In this document: piece after piece, positions 1 to 6,943 of the stretch
How the letters are laid out: each line of letters starts with the position of its first letter
Numbering within the stretch: position 1 is the first letter of the stretch
Assembly: GCA_005239945.1 (NCBI GenBank)
Contig: SBAY01000310.1
Span: 1 to 9,962, forward strand
DNA from: Nitrospira sp.
GTDB taxonomy: Bacteria > UBA9089 > CG2-30-40-21 > SBAY01
Length of the DNA stretch: 9,962 nt
Direction of reading: 5' to 3'
The notes under the pieces: generated by a model
The model's database searches: none
Told to the model about the DNA's origin: nothing
What the model saw: the letters and a program-made list of their open reading frames with translations, nothing else
Made by a program: the position numbers and the translations under genes

Positions 1-154
1 AGACTAAAGACTAAAGACTAAAGACTAAAGACTTAAGACTTAAGAGAGAAAAATGGGCAGAGATTATACAAAAATAAAAGCATGACAATTACAAAAGGGC
101 TGATTTCTTACCTAGAAAAGTCTGATGTCTAAAGTCTGAAGTCTAATGTCTGAA
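1..154. repeat. Heptamer tandem repeat forming an imperfect hairpin upstream of flgB
   Basis: Bases 1-42 are six 7-base units: AGACTAA four times, then AGACTTA twice. Bases 119-153 are five 7-base units of the form (A/T)GTCT(G/A)A, which is the same theme in reverse complement (TCAGACT, TTAGACT). The arms could fold into a long imperfect stem around a loop of about 75 bases that holds nothing I recognise. The left arm starts at the window edge, so its true length is unknown. The right arm ends about 30 bases before the sigma-28-like promoter. No T-run follows it, so it does not look like a classical terminator. Confidence 0.8.
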
Positions 155-186
155 TTGAAGTAAGTCCTATAGATTTTATAAATAAT

Positions 187-214
187 TAAACTTTTGTCTT
201 GCAAGTGCCGATAA
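187..214 (+). promoter_or_regulatory. Sigma-28 (FliA/SigD)-like promoter for flgB
   Basis: TAAACTTT at 187-194 matches the enteric sigma-28 -35 consensus TAAAGTTT at 7 of 8 positions. GCCGATAA at 207-214 matches the -10 consensus exactly. The gap is 12 bases where 11 is usual. The -10 lies 63 bases before the flgB ATG. It is the only GCCGATAA in a spacer and sits in front of the first flagellar gene, which supports a real site. Bacillus fla/che operons also have a SigD promoter ahead of flgB. Activity is inferred, and the one-base longer spacing is the main weakness. Confidence 0.65.
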
Positions 215-277
215 ATTTACTAAAGGTCTAAAGGTGGAAGAGATTACATCAATTAATTAGTAAAAGGGGAAGACAAA

Positions 278-709
278 ATGTTTGACCAGTCTGGACAGAT
301 GCGAACTCTTAAGATATTAGAGAATACATTGGATACGGCGATACTACGGCAAAAGGTAATTGCCGATAATATTGCCAATGTTAATACACCGAGATTTAAG
401 AAGAGTTATGTGAGTTTTGAAGATGAGCTTTCGCAGGCATTACAAAGAAAGAACTACTCTTCTTTTAGAGCAATTACTACTGACGAAAGGCATATTCAAT
501 TTAATCCACCTCAACAGGACCCAACTACGGTGAGACCACGAATACATATAGAAGAGGATACATTTTTTCGTAATGACCTCAATAATGTTGATATAAATGG
601 TGAGATGACTAATTTAGCAAAAAATTCTATGATGTATGAGGCAGTGGTTAATCGTGTAACCTGGTCACTTCGATTACTTCAGACAGTAATAAAAGGAGGA
701 GGGCGATAA
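278..709 (+). CDS. flgB: FlgB, flagellar proximal rod protein
   Basis: FlgB is a proximal rod subunit exported by the flagellar type III apparatus and assembled on FliE and the MS ring. The 143-residue product has the rod/hook family N-terminal signature ADNIANVNTP at residues 29-38, flanked by a helix that would pair with the C-terminal helix. The C-terminus ends in an amphipathic helix (NSMMYEAVVNRV region) typical of the family. The length is close to usual FlgB proteins. The ATG at 278 has AGGGGA at 265-270 with 7-base spacing. It is the first flagellar gene of the window, preceded by the sigma-28-like promoter, and flgC follows after 3 bases, so the two are surely co-transcribed. No signal peptide is present, as expected for a type III substrate. 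Confidence 0.95.
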   Translation: MFDQSGQMRTLKILENTLDTAILRQKVIADNIANVNTPRFKKSYVSFEDELSQALQRKNYSSFRAITTDERHIQFNPPQQDPTTVRPRIHIEEDTFFRNDLNNVDINGEMTNLAKNSMMYEAVVNRVTWSLRLLQTVIKGGGR

Positions 710-712
710 CAG

Positions 713-1156
713 ATGATGAGGCTTTTTCAATCAATCAATACTTCTGGTTCAGGACTTACGGCAGAACAGTTACGGATGGATGTTATTGCGAATAATATTG
801 CGAATGTGAATTCTACGCGGACACCACAAGGAGGTCCTTATCGGCGACAAAGGGTAGTTTTTATCCCTCGCGAGCCACAGATGTCTTTTAATATACCATT
901 TGTTAAATCAAATGCTATATATAATGGTAAAGGGGTCAGGGTAATAGGGATTGAAGAGGACCCGTCTCCATTTAGAATAGAATATCGACCTGAACATCCA
1001 GATGCAGATAAAGACGGTTATGTCCGACTTCCAAATGTAAATGTGGTTTTGGAGATGGCGGATATGATTACAGCTAGTAGAGCTTATGAGGCTAATGTCT
1101 CAGCTATGCGTGCCTCAAAAGAAATGATGATGAGAGCACTGGATATTAGTAAATAA
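713..1156 (+). CDS. flgC: FlgC, flagellar proximal rod protein
   Basis: FlgC is a second proximal rod subunit and follows flgB in most flagellar operons. The 147-residue product has ANNIANVNS at residues 26-34 (rod N-terminal signature). A central stretch reads DPSPFRIEY followed by HPDADKDGYVRLPNVNV, and a C-terminal EMADMITASRAYEANV lies at about 115-130. These are hallmark FlgC segments, so the assignment is secure. ATG codons stand side by side at 713 and 716. The strong GGAGGAGGG at 695-703, inside the end of flgB, suits either, so the N-terminus is uncertain by one residue. The 3-base gap to flgB and the shared Shine-Dalgarno region suggest translational coupling. Confidence 0.96.
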   Translation: MMRLFQSINTSGSGLTAEQLRMDVIANNIANVNSTRTPQGGPYRRQRVVFIPREPQMSFNIPFVKSNAIYNGKGVRVIGIEEDPSPFRIEYRPEHPDADKDGYVRLPNVNVVLEMADMITASRAYEANVSAMRASKEMMMRALDISK

Positions 1157-1242
1157 GTTAGAAATTGGAAAATTGGAGAAAATAGATACAATTTCCCCTC
1201 TTTTTCCAATTTCTAATTTCCAATTTCCAACTTAAATTTTTT
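1157..1242 (+). terminator. Repeat hairpin with T-run after flgC, possible terminator
   Basis: The left arm (1157-1181) begins directly after the flgC stop and contains two copies of an AATTGGA theme. The right arm (1206-1231) is TCCAATT-type and is the reverse complement, with a one-base bulge and an A-C mismatch. Six T residues follow at 1237-1242, after a short AA-rich gap. The shape fits an intrinsic terminator for flgBC transcripts, though the stem is AT-rich and therefore weak. It belongs to the same class as the other spacer hairpins in the window, most of which lack a T-run, so its role may not be termination. Confidence 0.5.
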
Positions 1243-1243
1243 C

Positions 1244-1272
1244 TTGACAAAAATGAATTTTTAGAATAAAAT
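1244..1272 (+). promoter_or_regulatory. Sigma-70-like promoter upstream of fliE
   Basis: TTGACA at 1244-1249 is a perfect -35 box. TAAAAT at 1267-1272, after exactly 17 bases, matches TATAAT at 5 of 6 positions. It lies just after the hairpin and T-run, as expected for the start of a new transcription unit. There is a conflict: the predicted start site near 1279 would leave the AAGGAG at 1273-1278 outside the transcript, so this promoter and the chosen fliE Shine-Dalgarno cannot both be used by one mRNA. In such AT-rich DNA a chance match is possible. Confidence 0.5.
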
Positions 1273-1290
1273 AAGGAGAGTTTTGATAAA

Positions 1291-1611
1291 TTGACACCGA
1301 TTAGTATAAATGAGTTGATGCCTAAATCTCAATTCATGATAACAAAAGAAGAGCCAAAAGAAGAAATAGCTTCAAGTAAACAACTTGTAGATAGTTTTTC
1401 TACTGCCTTACAAAAACAGCTAAAAAATGTAAATGATTTATTAGGTGAGGCAGATAAATTAACCCAAATGTTAGCTACCGGTGAAATAGAAAATATTCAT
1501 TCGGTAATGATCGCCGCAGAAAAGGCAAGTATTGCCTTAAATTTTACGATGACTATGCGGGATAAAATAATTCGTGCTTACGAAGATACATTAGCCATGG
1601 GTGGAAGATAA
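1291..1611 (+). CDS. fliE: FliE, MS-ring to rod adaptor
   Basis: FliE is a small periplasmic export substrate that joins the FliF MS ring to the proximal rod. The 106-residue product has the family's C-terminal core: a GEIENIHSVMIAAEKAS segment at about 64-80, then a TMRDKIIRAYEDTLAM segment at 88-103. The length matches the family. The start is TTG at 1291, with AAGGAG at 1273-1278 and a long 12-base spacing. An in-frame ATG at 1318 (residue 10) is an alternative but has no visible Shine-Dalgarno. If the sigma-70-like promoter at 1244-1272 is used, the ribosome site would be lost and the ATG becomes more attractive. Palindromic spacers lie on both sides. Confidence 0.93.
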   Translation: MTPISINELMPKSQFMITKEEPKEEIASSKQLVDSFSTALQKQLKNVNDLLGEADKLTQMLATGEIENIHSVMIAAEKASIALNFTMTMRDKIIRAYEDTLAMGGR

Positions 1612-1841
1612 AAGAATAGGACATAGAGGTACTGGTGCTCTGTCACGCGTGATTTGATAGATAGTGACAATTTAACCATCCGAAGTGAAATCTGGTAATC
1701 GGTTATCGGGGAAAAAGGTTATCGGTAAAGAGAAAGCAGTCATTGGTTATGACCGATTACTGATAACCTTGGACTTCATTTGGGTAAATAATTGCAATCC
1801 ATCAGTTGATGAGTGACAGAGCACAAGATGTCCTATTCTTT
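1611..1841. repeat. Nested palindrome filling the fliE-fliF spacer
   Basis: The outermost arms are 14 bases, perfectly inverted: AAAGAATAGGACAT at 1611-1624 and ATGTCCTATTCTTT at 1828-1841. Inside these is a perfect 12-base pair, GTGCTCTGTCAC at 1635-1646 and GTGACAGAGCAC at 1813-1824. In the centre, GGTTATC/GGTAATC heptamers at 1694-1728 face a GATAACC arm; GGTTATCGGTAA (1717-1728) pairs with TTACTGATAACC (1757-1768) with one G-U wobble in the sense RNA. The element starts on the last base of the fliE stop codon and ends 18 bases before the fliF ATG. I see no target-site duplication and no ORF. It could be a MITE-like element or an RNA structure. Confidence 0.8.
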
Positions 1842-1859
1842 ATAAAACGGGAGGAAAAC

Positions 1860-3470
1860 ATGCCAGTATGGTTAACCCAAATAATTTCCTTTTGGAAGGG
1901 TTTAACTAAAACCCAAAAGATAACAATTGGTGGTGTTACGGCAAGTGTACTTGCAGTTCTACTATTCTCAGTTTTTTATATGGGGAGAGTAGAATATGTT
2001 AATCTATATACTAACATTGCCCCACAAGAAGCAGGTAAGGTAGTTGCTAAATTAGATGAATGGAAACAGAAGTATAGCTTACATGATACAACCATTAAGG
2101 TACCAGTAAGAGATCGCGATAGATTAAGAATAGATTTAGCAAGAGAGGAATTAGCTCCCAAAGGTGGAATAATTGGTTATGAGATATTTGATGTAACTAA
2201 ATTAGCTATTACTGATTATGAGCGACGAATCAATTTCCTGAGAGCACTACAAGGTGAACTTACGCGTACCATTGAAGGAATGGAGAATATAGAAGAGGCA
2301 AGAGTTCTTTTAGTGCTGCCGGAAAAAGAATTATTCACCGAAGAAGAAAAACCTGTTACGGCCTCTATTAAATTAAGACTCACTCCAAAAACTACTTTAT
2401 CTATAGACCAGGTTCGTGGGATGATCAACCTGGTTTCCTACGCAGTAGAAGGCTTATCTCCTGAAAATGTAACTATTGTTGATAATAAAGGTAATATTTT
2501 ATCAGACCTAAAAGAAGAATCAGCCGATGGAAAACTTGAGGATTTAGCTATTAAACAATTAGAATTACAGCGAGCGGAAGGAGTAGAATTGGAGCGTAAG
2601 ATCCGTAGAAAATTAGGTCGGGCACTGGACATGGATTGTATAGAAGTATTTGTTAAATGGGAGATGAATTTTGACCGTATAGAAAGCAAAGAAGAAAAAT
2701 ACAGTATGCCTGGCTTTGAACAGTTAAAGGTAAGTGATGAAGTCATAAAGGAATCTCTTAAAGGAGAAATAACTATGGCTGGTGGTCCTCCAGGGGTAGA
2801 GGCACAAATGCCAGGGTATAAAGGAGTAATTAGCCCTTCAGGACCTGTTGAATATAGTAAAAATGAGGCAAAAACCAATTACTTGGCTGATAAAGAGGAA
2901 ATACTTAAAATAAGATCTCCTGCTCTATCTAAAATATCGGTTTCAGTACTTATTGATGGCATATATGAACGTGATAAACATGGTAGATTAAAAGTAGATA
3001 AAGAAAATAAGCTTATTTATAAACCACGAACTAATGAAGAGATGGCTAAATTTGAAAACTTGGTTTGGGGTGCTATTGGTGCTGAAAAAGAAAAGATATA
3101 TCCAGATAGGGAATACATTGTCCAGGTAGAAAATATCCAATTTGACCGTACCAATGAATGGGTAGAAGAATCAAAGAGAGAACAGGAAGAGGCACAAGCA
3201 TTACTTAAAATTTATATTATTGCCGGAAGTATCTTTTTATTTCTAATTGGTGGTTTAATTGTCTTGATGATTCATCGAAGAAAGGTTATTGCTCAGCAGG
3301 AGGCAGACAGAATAGCTGCTTTAGAGATAGCCAGAAGAAGAGAGGCAGAATCAAGAGAAGAATTAGTTAAAGAAGGAATAACATCTACGGAAGAAGAAGC
3401 TAAAAATTTAGCTCTACAAAATCCACAACAAACAAGCCAGGTGATTTCTACCTGGTTAGCAGAGGAGTAA
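1860..3470 (+). CDS. fliF: FliF, flagellar MS-ring protein
   Basis: FliF forms the membrane MS ring on which the rotor, export gate and rod are built. From the ATG at 1860 the product has 536 residues. Transmembrane segments lie at about 21-41 and 448-471. Between them come the YscJ/FliF ring-building domain (about 45-112), a second domain with YERRINFLRALQGELTRTI (120-138), and a long periplasmic part. The cytoplasmic tail ends in NPQQTSQVISTWLAEE, the FliG-binding motif. The ATG has GGGAGG at 1849-1854, 5 bases upstream, and MPVWL before the first membrane helix is a normal FliF start. The frame is open back to a TTG at 1806, but that extension only translates the palindrome arm, so I reject it. 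Confidence 0.97.
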   Translation: MPVWLTQIISFWKGLTKTQKITIGGVTASVLAVLLFSVFYMGRVEYVNLYTNIAPQEAGKVVAKLDEWKQKYSLHDTTIKVPVRDRDRLRIDLAREELAPKGGIIGYEIFDVTKLAITDYERRINFLRALQGELTRTIEGMENIEEARVLLVLPEKELFTEEEKPVTASIKLRLTPKTTLSIDQVRGMINLVSYAVEGLSPENVTIVDNKGNILSDLKEESADGKLEDLAIKQLELQRAEGVELERKIRRKLGRALDMDCIEVFVKWEMNFDRIESKEEKYSMPGFEQLKVSDEVIKESLKGEITMAGGPPGVEAQMPGYKGVISPSGPVEYSKNEAKTNYLADKEEILKIRSPALSKISVSVLIDGIYERDKHGRLKVDKENKLIYKPRTNEEMAKFENLVWGAIGAEKEKIYPDREYIVQVENIQFDRTNEWVEESKREQEEAQALLKIYIIAGSIFLFLIGGLIVLMIHRRKVIAQQEADRIAALEIARRREAESREELVKEGITSTEEEAKNLALQNPQQTSQVISTWLAEE

Positions 3471-3473
3471 GAG

Positions 3474-3557
3474 AAATTAAAAATTAAAAATTAAAAATTA
3501 AAAATTAAAAATCAGGAATTGAAACTTCTTAATTTTTAATTCATAATTTTTAATTAA
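3474..3557. repeat. AAATTAA heptamer array and inverted arm between fliF and fliG
   Basis: Five perfect AAATTAA units (3474-3508) plus a partial AAAT form the left arm. TTAATTTTTAATT and AATTTTTAATTAA, within 3529-3557, form the right arm. The loop is about 16 bases (3513-3528). The fold contains almost no G or C and would be unstable compared with the others, but the design is the same: units of 7 bases, direct on the 5' side and reversed on the 3' side. The fliG ribosome site (GGAGG) follows immediately, so the stem could affect initiation. Confidence 0.8.
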
Positions 3558-3576
3558 GGCTGGAGGTTGATTTATT

Positions 3577-4596
3577 ATGGCTATAAATTTGACAGGTCCA
3601 CAAAAAGCCGCTATACTTATGGTAGTTTTAGGTTCGGATATTTCATCAGAGATATTCAAATTTTTGCGTGAAGAGGAGATAGAAAGACTTACGGTTGAAA
3701 TTGCTAATTTACCTAAAATAAATCCTGAAGAAAGAGAACAAGTAATGCGCGAATTTCACGAAATAATGATGGCACAACGATTTATTCTTCAAGGTGGAGT
3801 GGACTATGCCAAAGACCTTTTGACACGCTCCCTTGGTGCAGAAAGAGCCGGTGTATTAATAGAAAAATTACTTTCTCAAAAGAAACCATTTGAATTTATG
3901 AAAAAGGTTGACCCTGTTCAGCTACTCAATACTATTCAAGGTGAACATCCACAAACTATTGCTCTGGTATTAGCCTATTTACCTGCAGAACGCTCATCAG
4001 TTATTATTAGTCAGTTACCACCTGAGATTCAATCTGATGTTGTCAGACGATTAGCTATTATGGAACGAGGTTCACCAGAAGCATTACAAAGGGTAGAGAC
4101 GATATTACATGCCAAATTGTCTTCTTTTACTACGACAACAAGGGCAGGAGAAAAACGCATTGGTGGGATTGACTCTGTGGTTGATATGTTAAATCAGGTA
4201 GAACGTGATGTAGAGCGGACAGTGTTAGAAGGTATTGGCGAGCAAGACCCTGAACTGGCAGAAGAAATTAGAAAACGCATGTTCACCTTTGAGGATATTA
4301 CCCGATTGGATGACCGTTCCGCACAGCGTGTTCTGCGCGAGGTGGATATTCGCGAATTGGCTATGGCATTGAAAGGGGCATCAGATCCAGCCAAAAATAT
4401 GGTCTTTAAAAATATGCCCAAGCGTGCGGCGGATATGTTAAGGGAAGAAATAGAATTCTTAGGCCCTGTCCGCGCTAAAGATGTAGAAGAGGCTCAACAA
4501 AAGGTGATTAATGTTATTAGACAATTAGAAGACTCAGGGGAAATAGTTGTCTCGCGTGGAGGAGGAGGAAAGGGTGGGGAGAGGATTATCACCTAA
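3577..4596 (+). CDS. fliG: FliG, flagellar rotor switch and torque protein
   Basis: FliG sits on the cytoplasmic face of the MS ring, binds FliF, FliM and the stators, and transmits torque. The 339-residue product has the FliF-binding N-terminal domain (1-100), the EHPQ FliM-binding motif at 123-126 in the middle domain, the MFTF motif at 235-238, and a C-terminal torque domain. That domain contains DDRSAQRVLREVD (245-257) and GPVRAKDVE, with the charged residues expected to meet the stator. The tail ends in an unusual glycine run (about 328-334). The four GGA codons there also make up the Shine-Dalgarno of fliH. The ATG at 3577 has GGAGG about 10 bases upstream. fliH overlaps the 3' end, so the two are coupled. 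Confidence 0.98.
   Translation: MAINLTGPQKAAILMVVLGSDISSEIFKFLREEEIERLTVEIANLPKINPEEREQVMREFHEIMMAQRFILQGGVDYAKDLLTRSLGAERAGVLIEKLLSQKKPFEFMKKVDPVQLLNTIQGEHPQTIALVLAYLPAERSSVIISQLPPEIQSDVVRRLAIMERGSPEALQRVETILHAKLSSFTTTTRAGEKRIGGIDSVVDMLNQVERDVERTVLEGIGEQDPELAEEIRKRMFTFEDITRLDDRSAQRVLREVDIRELAMALKGASDPAKNMVFKNMPKRAADMLREEIEFLGPVRAKDVEEAQQKVINVIRQLEDSGEIVVSRGGGGKGGERIIT
4558..4568 (+). promoter_or_regulatory. Ribosome binding site of fliH inside fliG
   Basis: GGAGGAGGAGG at 4558-4568 lies 5 bases before the GTG at 4574. In the fliG frame the same bases read as consecutive GGA glycine codons. It is the longest purine-rich ribosome site in the window and decides the fliH start: the upstream TTG (4547) and GTG (4556) would place it downstream of the start codon. 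Confidence 0.75.
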
Positions 4597-5410
4597 TGTC
4601 TATAAAAGTGAATTATTACCTCCAACAGGGACAGAATTGATTCTGGATATTGAACGCAGACCTGAACCCGAAGGAAGAAGTATTTTAGATGTTATAGAAG
4701 AACGAGTTAAAAGAAGTCAAATTAAACTCCTTAAATTACAAAAGAAAATTAAGGAGGCAACCGAAATAAGTCGTAGCCTGCAAGAGGATATTTTATCTAA
4801 GGCAAGGGAAAAGGCAGATGAAACTAAAGAAAAGGCAGATGACATTATTAATCAGGCTAAAGAAAAGGCAGAGGTGATTTTAACCGAGGCTAAAACACAA
4901 ATAGCAGAGATTGAACAAAATGCTAAAGAACAGGCCTATCAAGAGGGATTCAATGCCGGAAAGGAACAGGGAATTAAAGCTGGTGAAGAAAGTCTGAAAA
5001 AGATGTTTTCCGAAATACAAAGTGTTCTTGTTGAGGCAAAACATAAACGACAGGAGATTCTTCAGGCTAATCAAGAAATGATTGTGGAATTAGCCTTTAT
5101 GATTGCTAAAAAAATAATCAAGGCAGAAAGTGTTACTAATAAAGAGGCAATCCTAAAAAATTTGAATGCCGCTCTTAAAAAACTAAAGGATAAAGAGAAA
5201 ATCAAGGTTAAACTTAATCCTGTGTATTTAACGGAATTAGGCAATATGAAGGAAAGACTTTTAGCCCAGGCCTCTGGTTTGGAAGGAATAATCTTTGAAG
5301 AGGACCAGAATATAGAACCAGGCGGATGTTTGATAGAAACTAATTTTGGATTGATTGATGCTACTATTTCGTCACAATTGGAGGTTATACAAGAGGCTTT
5401 AGGTGTTTAA
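4574..5410 (+). CDS. fliH: FliH, regulator and stator of the flagellar export ATPase
   Basis: FliH dimers bind FliI and anchor it to the C-ring, acting like the peripheral stalk of an F-type ATPase. From the GTG at 4574 the product has 278 residues. The first 35 or so are variable. A long charged coiled coil with many Lys/Glu and recurring EKA(D/E) motifs spans about 40-125. Four glycines in GxxxGxxxGxxxG spacing follow (125, 129, 133, 137 in GFNAGKEQGIKAG), a known FliH feature. The C-terminal domain resembles V/F-type ATPase subunit E/delta, including an ELAFMIAKKII segment and a GGCLIETNFGLIDA segment that fits the family's conserved end. The gene overlaps fliG by 23 bases. The start could also be GTG 4556 or TTG 4547, but the ribosome site argues against both. 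Confidence 0.92.
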   Translation: MGRGLSPNVYKSELLPPTGTELILDIERRPEPEGRSILDVIEERVKRSQIKLLKLQKKIKEATEISRSLQEDILSKAREKADETKEKADDIINQAKEKAEVILTEAKTQIAEIEQNAKEQAYQEGFNAGKEQGIKAGEESLKKMFSEIQSVLVEAKHKRQEILQANQEMIVELAFMIAKKIIKAESVTNKEAILKNLNAALKKLKDKEKIKVKLNPVYLTELGNMKERLLAQASGLEGIIFEEDQNIEPGGCLIETNFGLIDATISSQLEVIQEALGV

Positions 5411-5458
5411 CCTGAGCAAGAGTTTTGCAAAATGAGAAATGTTGAAGAGGAAAGATAT

Positions 5459-5584
5459 GCCACGAAATCACTAAACCACAAAGAATTAGCATTGAGCAAA
5501 GAGCACGGAGCAGGGAAATTCTTTTTTCTTCGGGTTTTATGCTCCAGGCTCAAAGCTCTTTTAGTGCCTTTGTGTTTTTGTGGC
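5459..5584. repeat. Long imperfect palindrome between fliH and fliI
   Basis: The ends are GCCAC (5459-5463) and GTGGC (5580-5584). Inward, the left side has CAC-headed units of about 8 bases (CACGAAAT, CACTAAAC, CACAAAG), then GAGC-headed heptamers (GAGCAAA, GAGCACG, GAGCAGG). The right side has GCTC-headed units (GCTCCAG, GCTCAAA, GCTCTTTT) and then GTG-headed units. So two repeat families are nested, each with its reverse complement on the far side. The pairing is imperfect. The fliI ribosome site AAGGAG (5589-5594) follows at once. Bases 5411-5458 show nothing I can name. Confidence 0.75.
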
Positions 5585-5602
5585 TAAAAAGGAGAAAAAA
5601 GA

Positions 5603-6934
5603 ATGGGAATGACTAAATTGATGGAATTTCAACAAACCCTGGATAATTTAGACACCATTCGATTGGGGGGAAGGGTTAGACAGGTTATTGGGCTGACCAT
5701 AGAATCTGAAGGACCACCTGCACAATTAGGAGAGATTTGCAAAATATGGCTTCCAAACACAAAATCTATTCAAGCAGAGGTAGTTGGGTTTAAAGACAAT
5801 AAGGTTTTGTTAATGCCCCTGGGTGAAATGGATGGTATTGCCGCGGAGTGCAAAGTTTTATCTACAGGTAAATCACTATTAGTTCCTGTAAGTGAACAAT
5901 TAAAAGGGAGGGTGTTAAATGGTTTAGGCAAACCCATAGATGGTAAACCATCTGTCAGGTATGAGAATTTCTATCCAATTTTAAATTCCCCACCAGACCC
6001 ATTGCGTCGTCCCAGAATTAAAAATCCATTACCATTAGGGATAAAAGCAATCGATGCCCTTCTTACTGTAGGTAAAGGTCAAAGATTTGGTATATTTTCC
6101 GGAAGTGGTATTGGTAAAAGTACCTTAATGGGTATGATTGCCCGATTTACTAAAGCAGAGGTCAATGTTATTGCCTTAATAGGTGAGCGAGGTCGGGAGG
6201 TGCGGGATTTTATAGAAAGGGATTTACAGGAGGAGGGATTAGCCAGGTCAGTGGTAGTTGTCGCTACCTCAGATGAGCCTCCTTTGATAAGATTAAGAGG
6301 GGCATTTGTGGCTACGGCTATTGCTGAATATTTCCGCGATAAAGGTTATGATGTTATGTTTATGATGGATTCAATTACCCGGTTTGCCCGCGCTCAACGC
6401 GAGGTAGGATTATCCATCGGTGAACCACCAACTACGCGAGGTTTTACACCATCTGTATTTGCTATTTTACCTAAATTACTCGAACGCAGTGGCACATCGG
6501 AAAAAGGCACTATCACCGGGCTTTATACCATATTGGTTGATGCAGATGATATGAATGAACCTATTGCCGATAATGTCCGGGCTATTCTGGATGGTCATGT
6601 GGTTTTATCCAGGGATTTAGCCGCTCGAAATCATTATCCGGCAATCGATGTCTTGCAAAGTGTTAGCCGGCTGATGTTCGATATTGTTTCCCCTGAACAT
6701 GACAATGCCGCCAGACGATTGAAAGAAATAGTTGCTACCATACGAGATGCACAGGATTTACTGGATATTGGTGCCTATGTGAAAGGCAGTAATCTAAAGA
6801 TCGATTATGCCCTGACAATGATTGATGAGGTAACGGAGTTTTTAAAGCAAGGAATATTTGAAAAGGTGGATTACCAAACCGCTGTTTCTCAATTAATGAA
6901 ATTATTTGTCGGTAAGGAAGGCACGCAAGGGTAG
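5603..6934 (+). CDS. fliI: FliI, flagellar type III export ATPase
   Basis: FliI is the F1-beta-like ATPase that energises export of rod, hook and filament proteins together with FliH and FliJ. The 443-residue product has an N-terminal beta-barrel domain (about 18-95). The P-loop SGSGIGKST lies at 166-174 with Lys172, the catalytic glutamate in GERGREV at Glu195, and Walker B VMFMMDS ends near Asp256. A GFTPSVFAILPKLLERSG segment and the VLSRDLAARNHYPAIDVL segment are typical of flagellar and virulence export ATPases. All key residues are present and the length is normal. The ATG at 5603 has AAGGAG 8 bases upstream; a second in-frame ATG lies two codons later. The gene sits between palindromic spacers. 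Confidence 0.98.
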   Translation: MGMTKLMEFQQTLDNLDTIRLGGRVRQVIGLTIESEGPPAQLGEICKIWLPNTKSIQAEVVGFKDNKVLLMPLGEMDGIAAECKVLSTGKSLLVPVSEQLKGRVLNGLGKPIDGKPSVRYENFYPILNSPPDPLRRPRIKNPLPLGIKAIDALLTVGKGQRFGIFSGSGIGKSTLMGMIARFTKAEVNVIALIGERGREVRDFIERDLQEEGLARSVVVVATSDEPPLIRLRGAFVATAIAEYFRDKGYDVMFMMDSITRFARAQREVGLSIGEPPTTRGFTPSVFAILPKLLERSGTSEKGTITGLYTILVDADDMNEPIADNVRAILDGHVVLSRDLAARNHYPAIDVLQSVSRLMFDIVSPEHDNAARRLKEIVATIRDAQDLLDIGAYVKGSNLKIDYALTMIDEVTEFLKQGIFEKVDYQTAVSQLMKLFVGKEGTQG

Positions 6935-6943
6935 TAAGCATTC

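Noticed and set aside
1..154. CRISPR array
   Set aside because: The units are 7 bases in direct tandem without spacers of 25-40 bases, and no cas genes are present.
362..369. GCCGATAA inside flgB as a second sigma-28 -10 box
   Set aside because: It encodes Ala-Asp-Asn of the conserved ADNIANVN motif and no TAAA-type -35 is spaced correctly upstream.
1806..1859. Upstream TTG giving FliF 18 extra residues
   Set aside because: The extension translates the right arm of the palindrome, has no ribosome site, and is not typical of FliF. The ATG at 1860 has GGGAGG at 5-base spacing.
2438..2878. 146-codon reverse-strand open frame within fliF
   Set aside because: It lies entirely opposite conserved FliF coding sequence and its translation resembles nothing. 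It is a shadow of the sense gene.
3474..3557. Intrinsic terminator after fliF
   Set aside because: The stem has almost no G-C pairs and is symmetric A/T. A T-rich arm here is part of the repeat, not evidence of a terminator, and fliG must be expressed downstream.
6566..6573. GCCGATAA inside fliI as an internal sigma-28 promoter
   Set aside because: It encodes Ala-Asp-Asn in a conserved FliI segment, lacks a matching -35, and no gene starts nearby.
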